NCBI GenBank assembly: GCA_963807355.1
Contig: CAWEBX010000004.1
Location: 52,270-116,269 of the forward strand
Length of the DNA stretch: 64,000 bases
Reading direction: 5' to 3'
Source: Nitrobacter sp963807355
GTDB taxonomy: Bacteria > Pseudomonadota > Alphaproteobacteria > Rhizobiales > Xanthobacteraceae
How positions within the stretch are numbered: position 1 is the first letter of the stretch; every line of letters begins with the position of its first letter. A model generated the notes under the pieces. That model did not search any database. It was given only the letters and a program-made list of their open reading frames with translations, and had not been told where the DNA came from. Positions 17,820 through 26,955 of this stretch are shown here, piece by piece. Made by a program: the position numbers and the translations under genes.

Positions 17820-17879
17820 TGGTGGGGGAGGTAGGACCCGAACCTACGAAGCCATAAGGCGGCTGATTTACAGTCAGCT
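17820..17879 (-). repeat. Left attachment repeat: 3' fragment of tRNA-Tyr (att site)
   Basis: Sixty bases repeat 38716-38775 with one difference. They are the 3' part of tRNA-Tyr from the anticodon stem through CCA. The difference puts G where the functional gene has A in the T-loop, the conserved position 58. This end has no 5' half, so it is a non-functional tRNA piece left by integration. Confidence 0.92.
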
Positions 17880-18041
17880 ATCATAGCAAAAACATCCATA
17901 ACCATCCGTCACCCACCCTCTACTATTTTTTGTTTGTAGTCAGTGCGTTGTGCATATACGTTAGGGTTAGTTAAAAACTACATCTTTCGCCCCCTATAGC
18001 TAATTCTCCATACCCCTGCCCATACCCCGAAAGCAAATCAG

Positions 18042-19307
18042 GTGCCCGAAAAGCTCACTGCCAAGCACGTCATAAACGCAAATCCGAGGGTTAGTCGGTA
18101 TGAGGTCGCTGACATTATCACACCCGGTTTGCGGCTGGTTGTTCAGCCATCCGGCGCAAAGAGCTGGGCTTACAGATACGAGCGCGAAGACAGGAAGGGC
18201 GTGAAGGTCACTCTTGGCCGCGCTGCGGGACCCGGTGCACTCACCTTACAGCAAGCACGCGATGCAGCGAACGACGCGCGGCGTCTGCGATCAACCGGCG
18301 GTGACCCTGCGGACCAGCGCAGGGGTGAGATGCGGGCTGAGGCCGCGCGGATCGAAGCCGAGGAACGGGAAGCGCGCCAGAAGGACGATACTGTCGAGAA
18401 CGTGCTTGGCCGCTACTTTGCGGACCACGCTGACGGCCTAAAGTCAGGGAGCGAGATAAGGCGCGTTCTCGCCCGAGAGCTAGAGGGCTGGGCTAGGCGG
18501 CGGATTGATGACATCGGTCGCGGCGACGCTATTCGGTTGCTCGACGCGGTGAAGGCGCGCGCACCAGTTCAGTCGAAACGCTTACGTGCTTATGGGCGGC
18601 ACTTCTTTGGCTGGTGTATGCGCCGGGAGCTTTGCGCCTCGAATCCGTTCGAAGGGACGGAAGCTATTAAAGAGGTGTCGCGTGATCGCGTTCTGACGGA
18701 CGATGAACTGCGCCTTCTCCTGCTCGCAATCGATCGGCTGGAATGGCCCCGCCGGCAGTTCTTTGCGTTGCTTCTCTTGACCGCCCAGCGGCTAAACGAG
18801 GTAGCGGGCTTGGAATGGCAAGAGTTGGATTTGCCCAGCGGGACATGGACCCTGCCGGCAGTGCGAAGCAAAAACGGCCGGACACACACCATCCCGCTCG
18901 CTCCGGCAGCGGTTGAGGTTCTTGCTGGCATGGATCGATTGGAAGGCTCGCCGCGAGTGTTCAGCTCGTTCTCAGCGTCCCGCGCGAAGGAACGACTCGA
19001 TGTGATGCTGGGCGAAGTGGTCGAGGAGGGGGTCGCCGCAGCGCGCGGTGTTGATCCCATTGAGATCAAGCCATGGCGGCTGCACGATCTAAGGCGAACA
19101 GCAGCCACGACGATGCCCCGACTTGGTGTGGACGTGGTGACGGTCGAACGCGTGCTGGGGCACACTATGCGCGGCGTGATGGCGGTCTATCAGCGCTATT
19201 CTTTCGAACAGGAGAAGCGCCGGGCGTTGGAGCTATGGGCGAGCTTTCTCAAAGGCCTGACAACGGCGCGCGAGTCGAATGTCGTGCGCCTTAAGATGGG
19301 GGACTGA
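18042..19307 (+). CDS. Tyrosine-type site-specific integrase of the tRNA-Tyr island
   Basis: 421 residues, GTG start. N-terminal DUF4102 arm-binding region (LRLVVQPSGAKSWAYRYE, VTLGRAAGPGALTLQQARD), a central SAM-like core-binding domain, and a catalytic domain with Arg ~250 (LTAQRLNEVAGL), HDLRRT (His ~348, Arg ~351), LGHT (His ~374) and the nucleophile Tyr ~383 (VYQRY). All catalytic residues are present. It lies beside the left tRNA-Tyr repeat, as expected for the enzyme that made and can reverse the insertion. Confidence 0.95.
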   Translation: MPEKLTAKHVINANPRVSRYEVADIITPGLRLVVQPSGAKSWAYRYEREDRKGVKVTLGRAAGPGALTLQQARDAANDARRLRSTGGDPADQRRGEMRAEAARIEAEEREARQKDDTVENVLGRYFADHADGLKSGSEIRRVLARELEGWARRRIDDIGRGDAIRLLDAVKARAPVQSKRLRAYGRHFFGWCMRRELCASNPFEGTEAIKEVSRDRVLTDDELRLLLLAIDRLEWPRRQFFALLLLTAQRLNEVAGLEWQELDLPSGTWTLPAVRSKNGRTHTIPLAPAAVEVLAGMDRLEGSPRVFSSFSASRAKERLDVMLGEVVEEGVAAARGVDPIEIKPWRLHDLRRTAATTMPRLGVDVVTVERVLGHTMRGVMAVYQRYSFEQEKRRALELWASFLKGLTTARESNVVRLKMGD

Positions 19308-19311
19308 ACGT

Positions 19312-19809
19312 ATGGCACCAATCTCAGGGCTGAAACTCCTTCGCAGCGTATTTGATTCTTACGTTGAGATATTCGAACGCAGCGGCGATCCGGCCGCAGC
19401 GTGGGGTGCTTTTTGCCTTGCTCGCCGGCATGGGTTTGACCTGCCCGCCGCGATCGACGCTGAGGTAGACCGTTTCGCCGGTGCCATTGAGTTTAACGCG
19501 TTTCGGTTGCTTACCAAGCTAGGCACACACGACAACAAGGAGGTCTCCCTTGATAACGAGACGGTTGGAAAACTTTGGAAGGGCAAGAGAAACCGTAATG
19601 CCGGCGGCGCTATTTTTCGGACGCATCGATCTTCCGCCCTCGCTATAGCGGTGGCACGTCTTTGCATCGGTGGCACGCCAAAGACCAAGGCGGTCGCGAA
19701 AGTAGCTGAGGACCACGGCACCAATAAAACCACGGTGTGGGATGCGCTCGACGAGCACCCCGATGCTTGCGACTTGGCCCCTGACGAGCTTGGTATCCCC
19801 TTCGACTAA
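19312..19809 (+). CDS. Hypothetical protein of the integrative element
   Basis: 165 residues, four bases after the integrase stop, so probably co-transcribed. Not recognised. The C-terminal third has an HTH-like pattern, TKAVAKVAEDHGTNKTTVWDALDEH, suggesting DNA binding. Confidence 0.65.
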   Translation: MAPISGLKLLRSVFDSYVEIFERSGDPAAAWGAFCLARRHGFDLPAAIDAEVDRFAGAIEFNAFRLLTKLGTHDNKEVSLDNETVGKLWKGKRNRNAGGAIFRTHRSSALAIAVARLCIGGTPKTKAVAKVAEDHGTNKTTVWDALDEHPDACDLAPDELGIPFD

Positions 19810-19903
19810 CGACTCCAAAAAAGTGGGGGTATTTAAATGGGGTTACAGGACCAGCACCCCCCGATAGCTTCCGTTCATCACATTTCGAAACGGAGAAAAC
19901 ATT

Positions 19904-20110
19904 GTGAACAAGCACCTTCTGCCCGCCAAGGATATCCGCGCCATGTTCGGGGGCGTTTCAGACATGACCCTCTGGCGCTGGCTTCATGACGAGTCGCTTG
20001 GCTTTCCGAAGCCCACCGTCATTCGCAATCGTCGCTATTGGGACGCTAGCGAGGTTGAGGCATTCCGAAACCAAATGGTCGGTGCTGGTATCAGCAAGCG
20101 TGCGGCGTGA
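19904..20110 (+). CDS. AlpA-type HTH regulator / excisionase-like protein
   Basis: 68 residues, GTG start after CGGAGAAAAC. The sequence LLPAKDIRAMFGGVSDMTLWRWLHD...FPKPTVIRNRRYWDASEVEAFR is the MerR-like winged HTH of prophage AlpA regulators and excisionases. Located behind int, it is a candidate directionality factor. Confidence 0.85.
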   Translation: MNKHLLPAKDIRAMFGGVSDMTLWRWLHDESLGFPKPTVIRNRRYWDASEVEAFRNQMVGAGISKRAA

Positions 20111-20183
20111 ACTTCGCGGGAGACCGGCTGATGAACCACTGTTTGAATACTTGCTGACCGCACTGATCACCTAACCTTCTACG

Positions 20184-20199
20184 GCCCGCTCCGGCGGGC
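20184..20199. terminator. GC hairpin after the AlpA-like gene
   Basis: GCCCGC-TCCG-GCGGGC forms a six-pair stem. There is no T run, so it may be a weak terminator or only a structured spacer. Confidence 0.35.
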
Positions 20200-20284
20200 A
20201 ACTCATCCAAACAATTCCAATCCACCAACGCGCCGAAATGGTTCGGCGCGAACGATGGCCCATGGCCGAAGTAAGGAGAATAAC

Positions 20285-20434
20285 ATGAGTGACGACATCA
20301 AATGCAAAGTCGAACGCGCCCGCAACCTGGCGCGAGAACTTAAGGTCCAAGATACGCCGGGGCTCTTATCCATGGGCGATTCAGAGCTGTGCGGGGACGC
20401 ACTCACCGGCTTAGCGGCACTCGTTGACGCCTGA
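20285..20434 (+). CDS. Small hypothetical protein (49 aa)
   Basis: 49 residues, MSDDIKCKVERARNLAREL...LTGLAALVDA, preceded by a strong ribosome site (AAGGAG, 8 bases upstream). Helical and acidic. No family recognised; the good translation signal and island setting favour a real gene. Confidence 0.55.
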   Translation: MSDDIKCKVERARNLARELKVQDTPGLLSMGDSELCGDALTGLAALVDA

Positions 20435-20641
20435 ACAATTCGGCTGCACCGGCCAAGCGGATTATCGAAGGAGGCTTTGGCCTCCTTCCAGTTGCAACAT
20501 TTCTGAGACGCTAATTGCAGCTTGATGAACGAAGGCGCGGAAGCTGCTGCAGCACAGGGGTGAACTCGGGCTACTTGACCAGCCTGTTCAGCGTCGTCTG
20601 CCCATGTTCGTGTGTGTGCGATGTAGAAAGGAGCGAGCCAA

Positions 20642-20824
20642 ATGGCCAAATCAATTTGGATGACTCAGGATGAACTTTGCACCGAGTTGAAGGTGTCGCG
20701 GCCAACGGCGCAGCGATACCGGCGCGAGGGTGCTGGCCCTGCGTTTTATCGAATCCCCGCTGGGATTCGGTACCGGCGTTCCGACGTGGAAGCGTGGCAC
20801 GCCTCGCGGCGACACGCCGCATAA
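20642..20824 (+). CDS. Helix-turn-helix DNA-binding protein, excisionase-like
   Basis: 60 residues: SIWMTQDELCTELKVSRPTAQRYRREGAGP, then IRYRRSDVEAWHASR, a MerR/excisionase-type winged HTH. Ribosome site AAAGGAG. It is the second such protein in the element, so one may act on excision and the other on expression. Confidence 0.8.
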   Translation: MAKSIWMTQDELCTELKVSRPTAQRYRREGAGPAFYRIPAGIRYRRSDVEAWHASRRHAA

Positions 20825-20891
20825 CCCCGCAACAAAAAAGGGCCGCAAAGCGTGTCACCGCCGCAAGCCCTTAAGTTTTGGAGATTCTCGA

Positions 20892-21503
20892 ATGTCTGCT
20901 TCTATCAATGTGCCTGCTGCACATCAAGATAAGAGTAATAGCCCTCGCTTTTTTGTCTATCTGAAGAACGGAACCCCTCTGGCAATCAAGGTGTCCGGCG
21001 ATGAAGCGCCGTTCGTGGTTTGGTATCGAGGCCAATACCGCGTCGTGTTCTCGCGCGCCGAAACCGATGAAGAATTTTTCCGCAATCATCCGGAAGCGCG
21101 GTTTCGTCTGAAACTGCATCGATCGCGCTGGCATAGCCCCGACTGCTTTGATTTTGAGATCTCCACGGCTGACCCGGAAATTTACGCGACCGGAGACAAG
21201 TGGGACGCGTTCTCCGATCTGCGCTTCTACCCCGGCACGCCCCGTGAGCGTGTGATCCGCGCGTGTTTGCACATGCTTTGCGACCCGAACCGGCTTAGCC
21301 GAAAGGGGCACCGCCGATCTCAGTTGCGGCCGTCTAGTACGTTGGTCGTGTATCCAGGTCAGGCGCTGGAAAATCGCCGCAGCGAGCTTCTAAGTGAAAG
21401 CGATGCAAGGCACGCGAGCACACCGGGACGATTGCGCGATCGACCGTTGGCGAGCATGAACGCGAGCGCAACAAAGCGATGCTTGCGCGACGAAGCGCAT
21501 TGA
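20892..21503 (+). CDS. Hypothetical protein of the integrative element
   Basis: 203 residues starting MSASINVPAAHQDKSNSPRFF. The first ~140 residues look like a globular fold (GTPLAIKVSGDEAPFVVWYRGQ, FRLKLHRSRWHSPDCFDFEI). The last ~60 are Ser/Arg-rich and may be unfolded. Family not recognised. Confidence 0.6.
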   Translation: MSASINVPAAHQDKSNSPRFFVYLKNGTPLAIKVSGDEAPFVVWYRGQYRVVFSRAETDEEFFRNHPEARFRLKLHRSRWHSPDCFDFEISTADPEIYATGDKWDAFSDLRFYPGTPRERVIRACLHMLCDPNRLSRKGHRRSQLRPSSTLVVYPGQALENRRSELLSESDARHASTPGRLRDRPLASMNASATKRCLRDEAH

Positions 21504-21948
21504 AGCCGATCAAGATCGGACGCGGCGCGGATCGAAGGCGATTGAAAGCGAAGCGTTATTATATCGCTCGATCTTCAATCGACCGCGCCATGCAGAGCCA
21601 CCGAACCACGCCCGAAGCCGACGAAGGCACCCGCCGTTCATCGATTGTGCGATGCCTCTGGCCAATCAAGCACATCTGAAAACAATTCTCTAAAACCGTC
21701 GATTGAGAGACATTTATTCTATTATTGCTACGCACAAAGGTAAAAAGGTACTGTCAGACGGGGGCGGGGCACGGGTGACGGGCGACCCCGACATCTGGCT
21801 AGGTGCGAAATTATAAAGGTGGGTTGTTGTTTTTACGAATGAGGTTGGCGGCGGTGGTCGGCGCACTTAGAGACGACCGAAGTGGGCTGTAGAGCGATAG
21901 TCCTTCAAGCGATCCTGCGCGCAGATTCACCAACGCAGGTTTTTAAAA
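21504..21948. other. Intergenic region inside the integrative element
   Basis: No gene with a ribosome site was found. The middle is AT-rich followed by a G-rich run (about 21750-21790). It may carry promoters for the rightward genes. Confidence 0.4.
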
Positions 21949-22809
21949 ATGCGCCGTCGCTACCGCCCCTATGATCCTCGCGAAGACGGGCCGCTGCACC
22001 GTTACACGAACCGTCGGCCCGGTTACCGGCGCGCGGTCACGATGCCGGAGCGCGTCAGTCCTCATGTGAAGCTGGTGTTCGCAGAGCTAGCTCGCCAGCA
22101 GCGGACCTACGATGAACTTGAGGCCGCCAGTGGCGTGCGCAGGCCAACTGTCAAGCAATGGAGGCGTAAGAACGCACCCAGCCTTGATTCGCTCGAAGCG
22201 GTGCTGAACGCCCTTGGTTGGCAATTCATCGCCGTGCCTGCTCACGTCGAAATGCTCCCGCCCAATTTGGCCAGCAAGGCTGCGGAAGTAGCGGCGCTCG
22301 CGAAGATTGAACTGGGAGAGGTCTGGAGCGCCGCCGTACAGATCACCGCGCTCCAGCTTGCTTCAACCGCCGAGGGCAAGTGCATCCTTGCCGCGCTTGA
22401 TGCTGAGCGTGCGGCAGCAAACGACAACGACCCCCGCTATCGCCCAAGTCAAAGCCGGCCAACGACGAGAGCACGGCCTAGAGGGCTACTCGATCAGGCT
22501 CTTCACGATCCGAGCGATGCGATAGTTTCGCACTCACTTGCTGGCCCTCGACAGCAAGTTTGTGAACCAAACCCGGGCGGTGGTTTTCCTCCCTGCCGTC
22601 CGGGGAGGGTCGAAACAGGATCAGACTTAATGACCAAACTTTCTCAGCACCGCGCGGCCAAGCACCTGGGCATCGCTGCGAGTACGCTATCGAGCTACGT
22701 CCGACGCGGCATCGCCCCGCGCTGCATCAGCCTGCATGGCATCCGGTACTTCGATGTTGACGACCTCGACATCTGGCTCGCTGCACGAACGGTAGAGGGA
22801 GCGAAATGA
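21949..22809 (+). CDS. Two-HTH protein: XRE-like plus AlpA/MerR-like domain, possible fusion
   Basis: 286 residues. Residues ~35-85 form an XRE-like HTH (VFAELARQQRTYDELEAASGVRRPTVKQWRRKNAPSLDSLEAVL). A linker without clear structure runs from ~160 to 226 (RPTTRARPRGLLDQ). The end from Met ~228 (base 22630) is a separate winged HTH (KLSQHRAAKHLGIAASTLSSYVRRG, IRYFDVDDLDIWLAAR). The end alone has the size of a free excisionase-like gene, so this may be two genes joined by loss of a stop. It overlaps the next gene by four bases. Confidence 0.65.
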   Translation: MRRRYRPYDPREDGPLHRYTNRRPGYRRAVTMPERVSPHVKLVFAELARQQRTYDELEAASGVRRPTVKQWRRKNAPSLDSLEAVLNALGWQFIAVPAHVEMLPPNLASKAAEVAALAKIELGEVWSAAVQITALQLASTAEGKCILAALDAERAAANDNDPRYRPSQSRPTTRARPRGLLDQALHDPSDAIVSHSLAGPRQQVCEPNPGGGFPPCRPGRVETGSDLMTKLSQHRAAKHLGIAASTLSSYVRRGIAPRCISLHGIRYFDVDDLDIWLAARTVEGAK

Positions 22810-23300
22810 CCCTCACCGAAGCCGATCAAACGCGCCGCGTGGCGGAAGCTGAACGCCGCGTAGCCGAAGCCAACCGCCGTGCAGCCAACTGCCGCGCCGC
22901 CGAACGCCGCGCCGAAGAGGTAGACCAAGCTGAACGACGCGCGGCCGAAGCTGAGCAGCGTGCCGCCGAAGCGGAGCGACACGCAAACGCATCTGTCGTC
23001 GCGCGGCCGATCATCGCGCGACCGTCTCAGCCGAAACCCATCATCGCGCCAGCGCCTATGCCAGCCCAGCGGCATACTCCAAAGGAAGTCCCAGCTATGT
23101 CCACTCGGAAATTGGCCCTCCTTCGCGAGGTAGAAAGCGCATCTTTCCGTCTCGAGTTTGCCCGGCAGGGTCTTGAGGATGCAAAGTTTCTGGCGCGCAA
23201 CGGAATGGCCAGCGACGTCGTTTTCGCGACGCATGTCTTGGCGGGAGCCGTCAACAATCGAAACCGCGCGTGTGCGGCGTACCTGAGCTTCAAGGGCTGA
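22806..23300 (+). CDS. Ala/Arg/Glu-rich coiled-coil protein
   Basis: 164 residues. The first ~60 residues repeat blocks such as RRVAEAERRVAEANRRAA and AERRAAEAEQRAAEAER, giving a long charged coiled coil. A Pro-rich hinge follows (RPIIARPSQPKPIIAPAPMP). A second part from Met 97, STRKLALLREVESASFRLEFARQ, could be a separate domain or an internal start. Coupled to the previous gene by an ATGA overlap. Function unknown. Confidence 0.6.
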   Translation: MTLTEADQTRRVAEAERRVAEANRRAANCRAAERRAEEVDQAERRAAEAEQRAAEAERHANASVVARPIIARPSQPKPIIAPAPMPAQRHTPKEVPAMSTRKLALLREVESASFRLEFARQGLEDAKFLARNGMASDVVFATHVLAGAVNNRNRACAAYLSFKG

Positions 23301-23305
23301 CAGGC

Positions 23306-23481
23306 ATGGCCGCAAGAACGCTATCCGCGAAGCAAGGCTGGCATCGCAAGCTTATGCCGCGTCTCTGCGCCGCTTGACCTCCGCTCAGGCGCTTCACTCG
23401 GCTGACACGCTGGAACTCTCCGCTGCCGAATACGTGGCCCGCACCAACCATCAGCGTGCACTCGCCGCGCTCAACACCTGA
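23306..23481 (+). pseudogene. Small helical protein broken by a one-base deletion after its start
   Basis: ATG GCC GC then, one base later, the frame KNAIREARLASQAYAASLRRLTSAQ...TNHQRALAALNT runs to TGA at 23481. The length, 176 bases, is one short of a multiple of three. Without the missing base the protein would be 58 residues, similar in size and style to the end of the preceding coiled-coil protein. Confidence 0.5.
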
Positions 23482-23499
23482 CAGACAGAAAGAAAGACC

Positions 23500-24342
23500 A
23501 TGGGTATCAATTTCCTCGAAAAGTTCTTCCCTGCCAAGACCATCATTACGTCGGCCATCATTCGTGCCGAAATCGCTGAACGAGAGACCGAAATCAAGCA
23601 ACTCCAGGCGGAGATCGGCCCCAAGCTTGCGGCCATCGCGACGATGACTGACGCTGAGCATGTAAAGGCTGAAGGGGATGTTGCCGCCACCAAGCGTGCA
23701 ATCGGTCGACTGGATGCCAGAATTGCGCTGTTGAACGACCAGCTTCCTGTAGTGCTCGCTGCGGAAGAGGCCGCTGCGAAGGCTGCCGCCGACGCCGCGT
23801 TGATCAAGCGTGCCGACGAATGCCGGAAGGCAAACGAAAAGGACGCCGCGAAGCTGCTCAAGGAATATGACGAAAACGCCAGCGCGATCGGCGATATCAT
23901 CGCCAAGTTGAAAGCGATGGACGCGGAACGTGAGGCTATCAATGCCAAGCTGCGTGCAACGCCGATTTGCGACCCAATCGTGAGCTTCGTCAAAATTCAC
24001 CGCACCACCCCCGGCACGGAAGCAACGGAACAACGCGACAAGGTGCCATGCTGGGTTTATCGCTATCCTGGCAGTCCCGCCGACACGGAGAAGTATCAGT
24101 ATGAAGCACCGCGCGAAGAAGTGCGGCGCGCGACCATTGGTCCGGATGGCAAGCCAGTCCCCGTTTGCAACGAGATTTACCATTACTACGGCCGCGAGCT
24201 TGTAATCACGCCGACGTTGGAGAAGCGCGAAGTCGTCGTCTCACGAACCCGATCGAAACCCCCTCGTTACGAGCATCCGCTTGACGATGTGAGGTTGCCG
24301 CCTGGCCTGCGGGGCGGTTCTTGGCACTGGCCTCGGTCGTAA
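23500..24342 (+). CDS. Coiled-coil hypothetical protein of the integrative element
   Basis: 280 residues. Residues ~20-155 are a long coiled coil (AEIAERETEIKQLQAEIGPKL, EEAAAKAAADAALIKRAD, KLKAMDAEREAINAKL). The C-terminal ~110 residues are a distinct domain with CDPIVSFVKIHRTTPG, CWVYRYPGSPADTEKY and Pro/Arg-rich end. Well-placed Met after AAAGAAAGACC. Family unknown; the last gene of the element's rightward set. Confidence 0.6.
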   Translation: MGINFLEKFFPAKTIITSAIIRAEIAERETEIKQLQAEIGPKLAAIATMTDAEHVKAEGDVAATKRAIGRLDARIALLNDQLPVVLAAEEAAAKAAADAALIKRADECRKANEKDAAKLLKEYDENASAIGDIIAKLKAMDAEREAINAKLRATPICDPIVSFVKIHRTTPGTEATEQRDKVPCWVYRYPGSPADTEKYQYEAPREEVRRATIGPDGKPVPVCNEIYHYYGRELVITPTLEKREVVVSRTRSKPPRYEHPLDDVRLPPGLRGGSWHWPRS

Positions 24343-24547
24343 GCGGGCCTGCGCACCCCGTCGAAATCGGCGGGGCTTAGGAGTTTGCCTTCGCCCCGCG
24401 AGATGACGGTTATCAAGCCGCCGATTGGATCACGGTGCGCTAGCTTTCAGTGCGACATGCAATCTGTTGCTTCGAGTTGTCGCGCCATCTCCGCAACGAA
24501 ATGCGCCAGGCCACGGCAACCGCGCGGCTACCCCCTGCTGTTAATGC

Positions 24548-26866
24548 TCAGAATCTCGCTGTGGCCTGCAGCCGGAACACACGCGGTGATCCTGGAGTGA
24601 TGTTGTTGTTACCATCTGCTGTCGAGTAGTATTTTTGATCGAACAAGTTCTCAATGTTCAGCTGAGCGCGCCACGTCGGGTTCAAAGTCAGGATGATTGC
24701 GCCATCAACACGCGTAAAATCCGGAATGCGGACTGTATCGTCGGACGACGCAAAGAAGTTCGAATAATGGATCACTCCTAGGCCGCCGGCCCACATTGGG
24801 TTGAACTGGTATTTGTTCCAGACAGAGAAGGTATTATAAGGAACGAGCCCTACGCGGTTTCCGGCAATAATCGTTGGCGAAATATCGTTTGCGATCCGCG
24901 CATTCGTGTAAGCATAACCAGTAGTGATCTGCCAGGCATCCGTGATGTAGCCGGCAAGGGACGCCTCAAAGCCTCGCGTCTTGGTCTGCCCGTTGAGAAG
25001 AAAAAAACCAATATTGACTGGATCCGGGATACGTTGATTGGTCCGGTCGAGATCATACACTGCCGCGGCAAACTGAAGCGCAGGCAAGATATCGTATTTG
25101 ACCCCAATCTCTGTGTTCACAAATTTTTCGGGTTTTGCAATCACCAACCCGGGATTGAGCAAAGTGAATTGGTCTCCTGCACTCGGCAGATACGACACGC
25201 TATAGCTGCCATAGATCGACAGATTGTCTATCGGCTTGTAAACGATGCCCGCACGCGGCGACACCAGATCGTCGACACGGCCCAGTACCACGTTGGTCCG
25301 CCGATCCCGCGACTGAAGGTCGAAATGATCGAACCGCACGCCACCGATCAATTGCAGATAACGGGTGATCTCGATCTGATCCTGAAGGAAGGCCGCGCCA
25401 AGATTGAGGTTGTAGGTATTGTTTGCATCCGTAGCGGTGTTTCTGAACGTCACGGGGACATAGGAAACAGGATTTCTTGGATCGACCGTGATCGTCGGAT
25501 CCACGCCGTTGAAGAAGCCGCTTTGACGAAAGTTCAGACCGCTCTGACGACCGAGCTCTCCTCCGAACAGGACCGTGTGATGCGTCAAACCGGCATCGAA
25601 CTTGTAGATCAAGTCTGTTCGATTGAAGAGGTTGGTCCGGTCCGTTTCGTTATTGTAAGATGAAAGATTGCTGGATGTTCCAGCAAGGTTAACCGCGCCC
25701 GCATTGGCGCCGCCACCCGGAAAAACGTTCTGATAGAACTTGTTGTAATTCGCCGCCAGGGTAGCATTACGGACCGTGAATCCGTTTTCGAAATCGTGCT
25801 CGATAATCGCCATACCAATATCAACGTCAGTGAGTGCATAGTTCAGAAGTGGATTGCCGAAAAACGTCGATGGCGACGTATCATATGGAAAACGCGGCAT
25901 TGCGTTGCCTGGGCGGATCTGCGAGGGGATGCCACGATCAACCGTCCGATTATCGTGCAGGTGCTCATAGCTCAGCTTGACCGTCGTGGTATCGTTTGGT
26001 GCAAAAGTGACGGTCGGATTGACGGCCCAGCGATCGAGATGGACAAAATCACGGTAGCTGCTCGTGTTTTCATACATTGCATTGAAACGGGCCGCCCAAT
26101 TCTCATTGATGGCCTGCCCGATGTCGGCCGTCATGCGCGCGCCCGGATAGGAATTTCCCCAGACCGTGAACTCCCGAACCGACGTGCCATCGGCTTCCTT
26201 CAACACTCGGTTGACCACGCCGCCACCGCCGCCGCGTCCAAAAATCATAGCGTTGGGGCCCTTCAGAACCTCAAGCCGCTGAAGATTGTAGACGTCGCGG
26301 AAATACTGCACGTCGTCCCGGATTCCATTCATGTAGAAATCCGCATTGCTTCGCTGTCCACGGATTATGAGATCGTCTCGATGGGATTCGCCTTGATGGT
26401 AGATCACGCCCGGCACGTAGCGCGTGGCCTCGCCGATCGACAGGGTGGCTGTGTCCCTCATGAATTCCTTCGTCAGCACGGTGACGGACTGGGGGACGTT
26501 GAGGAGAAGGGTGTTCGTCCGCGTCGCGGTTGTTATGCTTTGGGTGATGTAACCAGATTGCCCTGTTTTAGCGTCCTGGCTGTTCACGCTCGGCATATGT
26601 TTAGGTGTGGGCGCGGAAGCAGCAACATGCCGGGTCGGCCTGGCGGTCCTCGGGGCCGTGGCCGCTGCACGATGACGCCGGGTCTGTGTCTGTGTGGGCG
26701 CATCAATCGTCACTTTCGGCAATGTCGTGTCGGACGATCGCGATTCTTGTGCAAACGTGGGGCTGCTGTCGGTCAACATTCCGGCGCCAAACGCGACCAC
26801 GGCGCTCGTTGAAAGCAGAAATGAGCGTCGACCAAAGCGCGCCACCCAGCAAGCTACGTTAGTCAT
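24548..26866 (-). CDS. TonB-dependent siderophore receptor (catecholate/Fiu type)
   Basis: 772 residues from Met 26866. Signal peptide with a Tat-like GRRSFLLS, TonB-box region, plug domain (NVPQSVTVLTKEFMRD, IIRGQRSNADFYMNGIRDD, LEVLKGPNAMIFGRGGGGGVVNRV) and a long beta-barrel ending in the outer-membrane Phe signature (RVFRLQATARF). The plug pattern fits ferric-siderophore receptors. An Irr/ICE-like box lies 73-89 bp upstream, so iron control is likely. The frame is intact over 2.3 kb, unlike many neighbours. Confidence 0.93.
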   Translation of the reverse strand: MTNVACWVARFGRRSFLLSTSAVVAFGAGMLTDSSPTFAQESRSSDTTLPKVTIDAPTQTQTRRHRAAATAPRTARPTRHVAASAPTPKHMPSVNSQDAKTGQSGYITQSITTATRTNTLLLNVPQSVTVLTKEFMRDTATLSIGEATRYVPGVIYHQGESHRDDLIIRGQRSNADFYMNGIRDDVQYFRDVYNLQRLEVLKGPNAMIFGRGGGGGVVNRVLKEADGTSVREFTVWGNSYPGARMTADIGQAINENWAARFNAMYENTSSYRDFVHLDRWAVNPTVTFAPNDTTTVKLSYEHLHDNRTVDRGIPSQIRPGNAMPRFPYDTSPSTFFGNPLLNYALTDVDIGMAIIEHDFENGFTVRNATLAANYNKFYQNVFPGGGANAGAVNLAGTSSNLSSYNNETDRTNLFNRTDLIYKFDAGLTHHTVLFGGELGRQSGLNFRQSGFFNGVDPTITVDPRNPVSYVPVTFRNTATDANNTYNLNLGAAFLQDQIEITRYLQLIGGVRFDHFDLQSRDRRTNVVLGRVDDLVSPRAGIVYKPIDNLSIYGSYSVSYLPSAGDQFTLLNPGLVIAKPEKFVNTEIGVKYDILPALQFAAAVYDLDRTNQRIPDPVNIGFFLLNGQTKTRGFEASLAGYITDAWQITTGYAYTNARIANDISPTIIAGNRVGLVPYNTFSVWNKYQFNPMWAGGLGVIHYSNFFASSDDTVRIPDFTRVDGAIILTLNPTWRAQLNIENLFDQKYYSTADGNNNITPGSPRVFRLQATARF

Positions 26867-26938
26867 CAGATGCCCCGACTTCCGGTAAATTCCCCAATGC
26901 ATCTAACAGTCGTAGAGTAAGCTGGGAAATAGGCTATG

Positions 26939-26955
26939 TTTAGAATACTTCTAGG
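26939..26955 (-). promoter_or_regulatory. ICE-like iron control element (Irr site) upstream of the TonB receptor
   Basis: TTTAGAA-TAC-TTCTAGG matches the Bradyrhizobium ICE consensus TTTAGAA-N3-TTCTAAA at 12 of 14 half-site positions. Its distance from the receptor start suits an Irr operator or activator site for an iron-uptake gene. Confidence 0.65.

Noticed and set aside
17677..17886. Open frame across the tRNA-Tyr fragment
   Set aside because: Antisense to the tRNA piece and the start of rlmB; a chance frame.
21479..21679. 66-residue basic frame after the 20892 gene
   Set aside because: It overlaps the upstream gene, lacks a ribosome site and has no recognisable pattern.
22826..23014. 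Minus-strand Ser/Ala/Arg-rich frame
   Set aside because: It is the complement of the repetitive coiled-coil gene and reflects its repeats.
22806..23100. Repeated GCCGAAGC-type units as a DNA repeat array
   Set aside because: The repetition follows the codons of the coiled coil and is irregular, so it is a protein feature rather than a DNA array.
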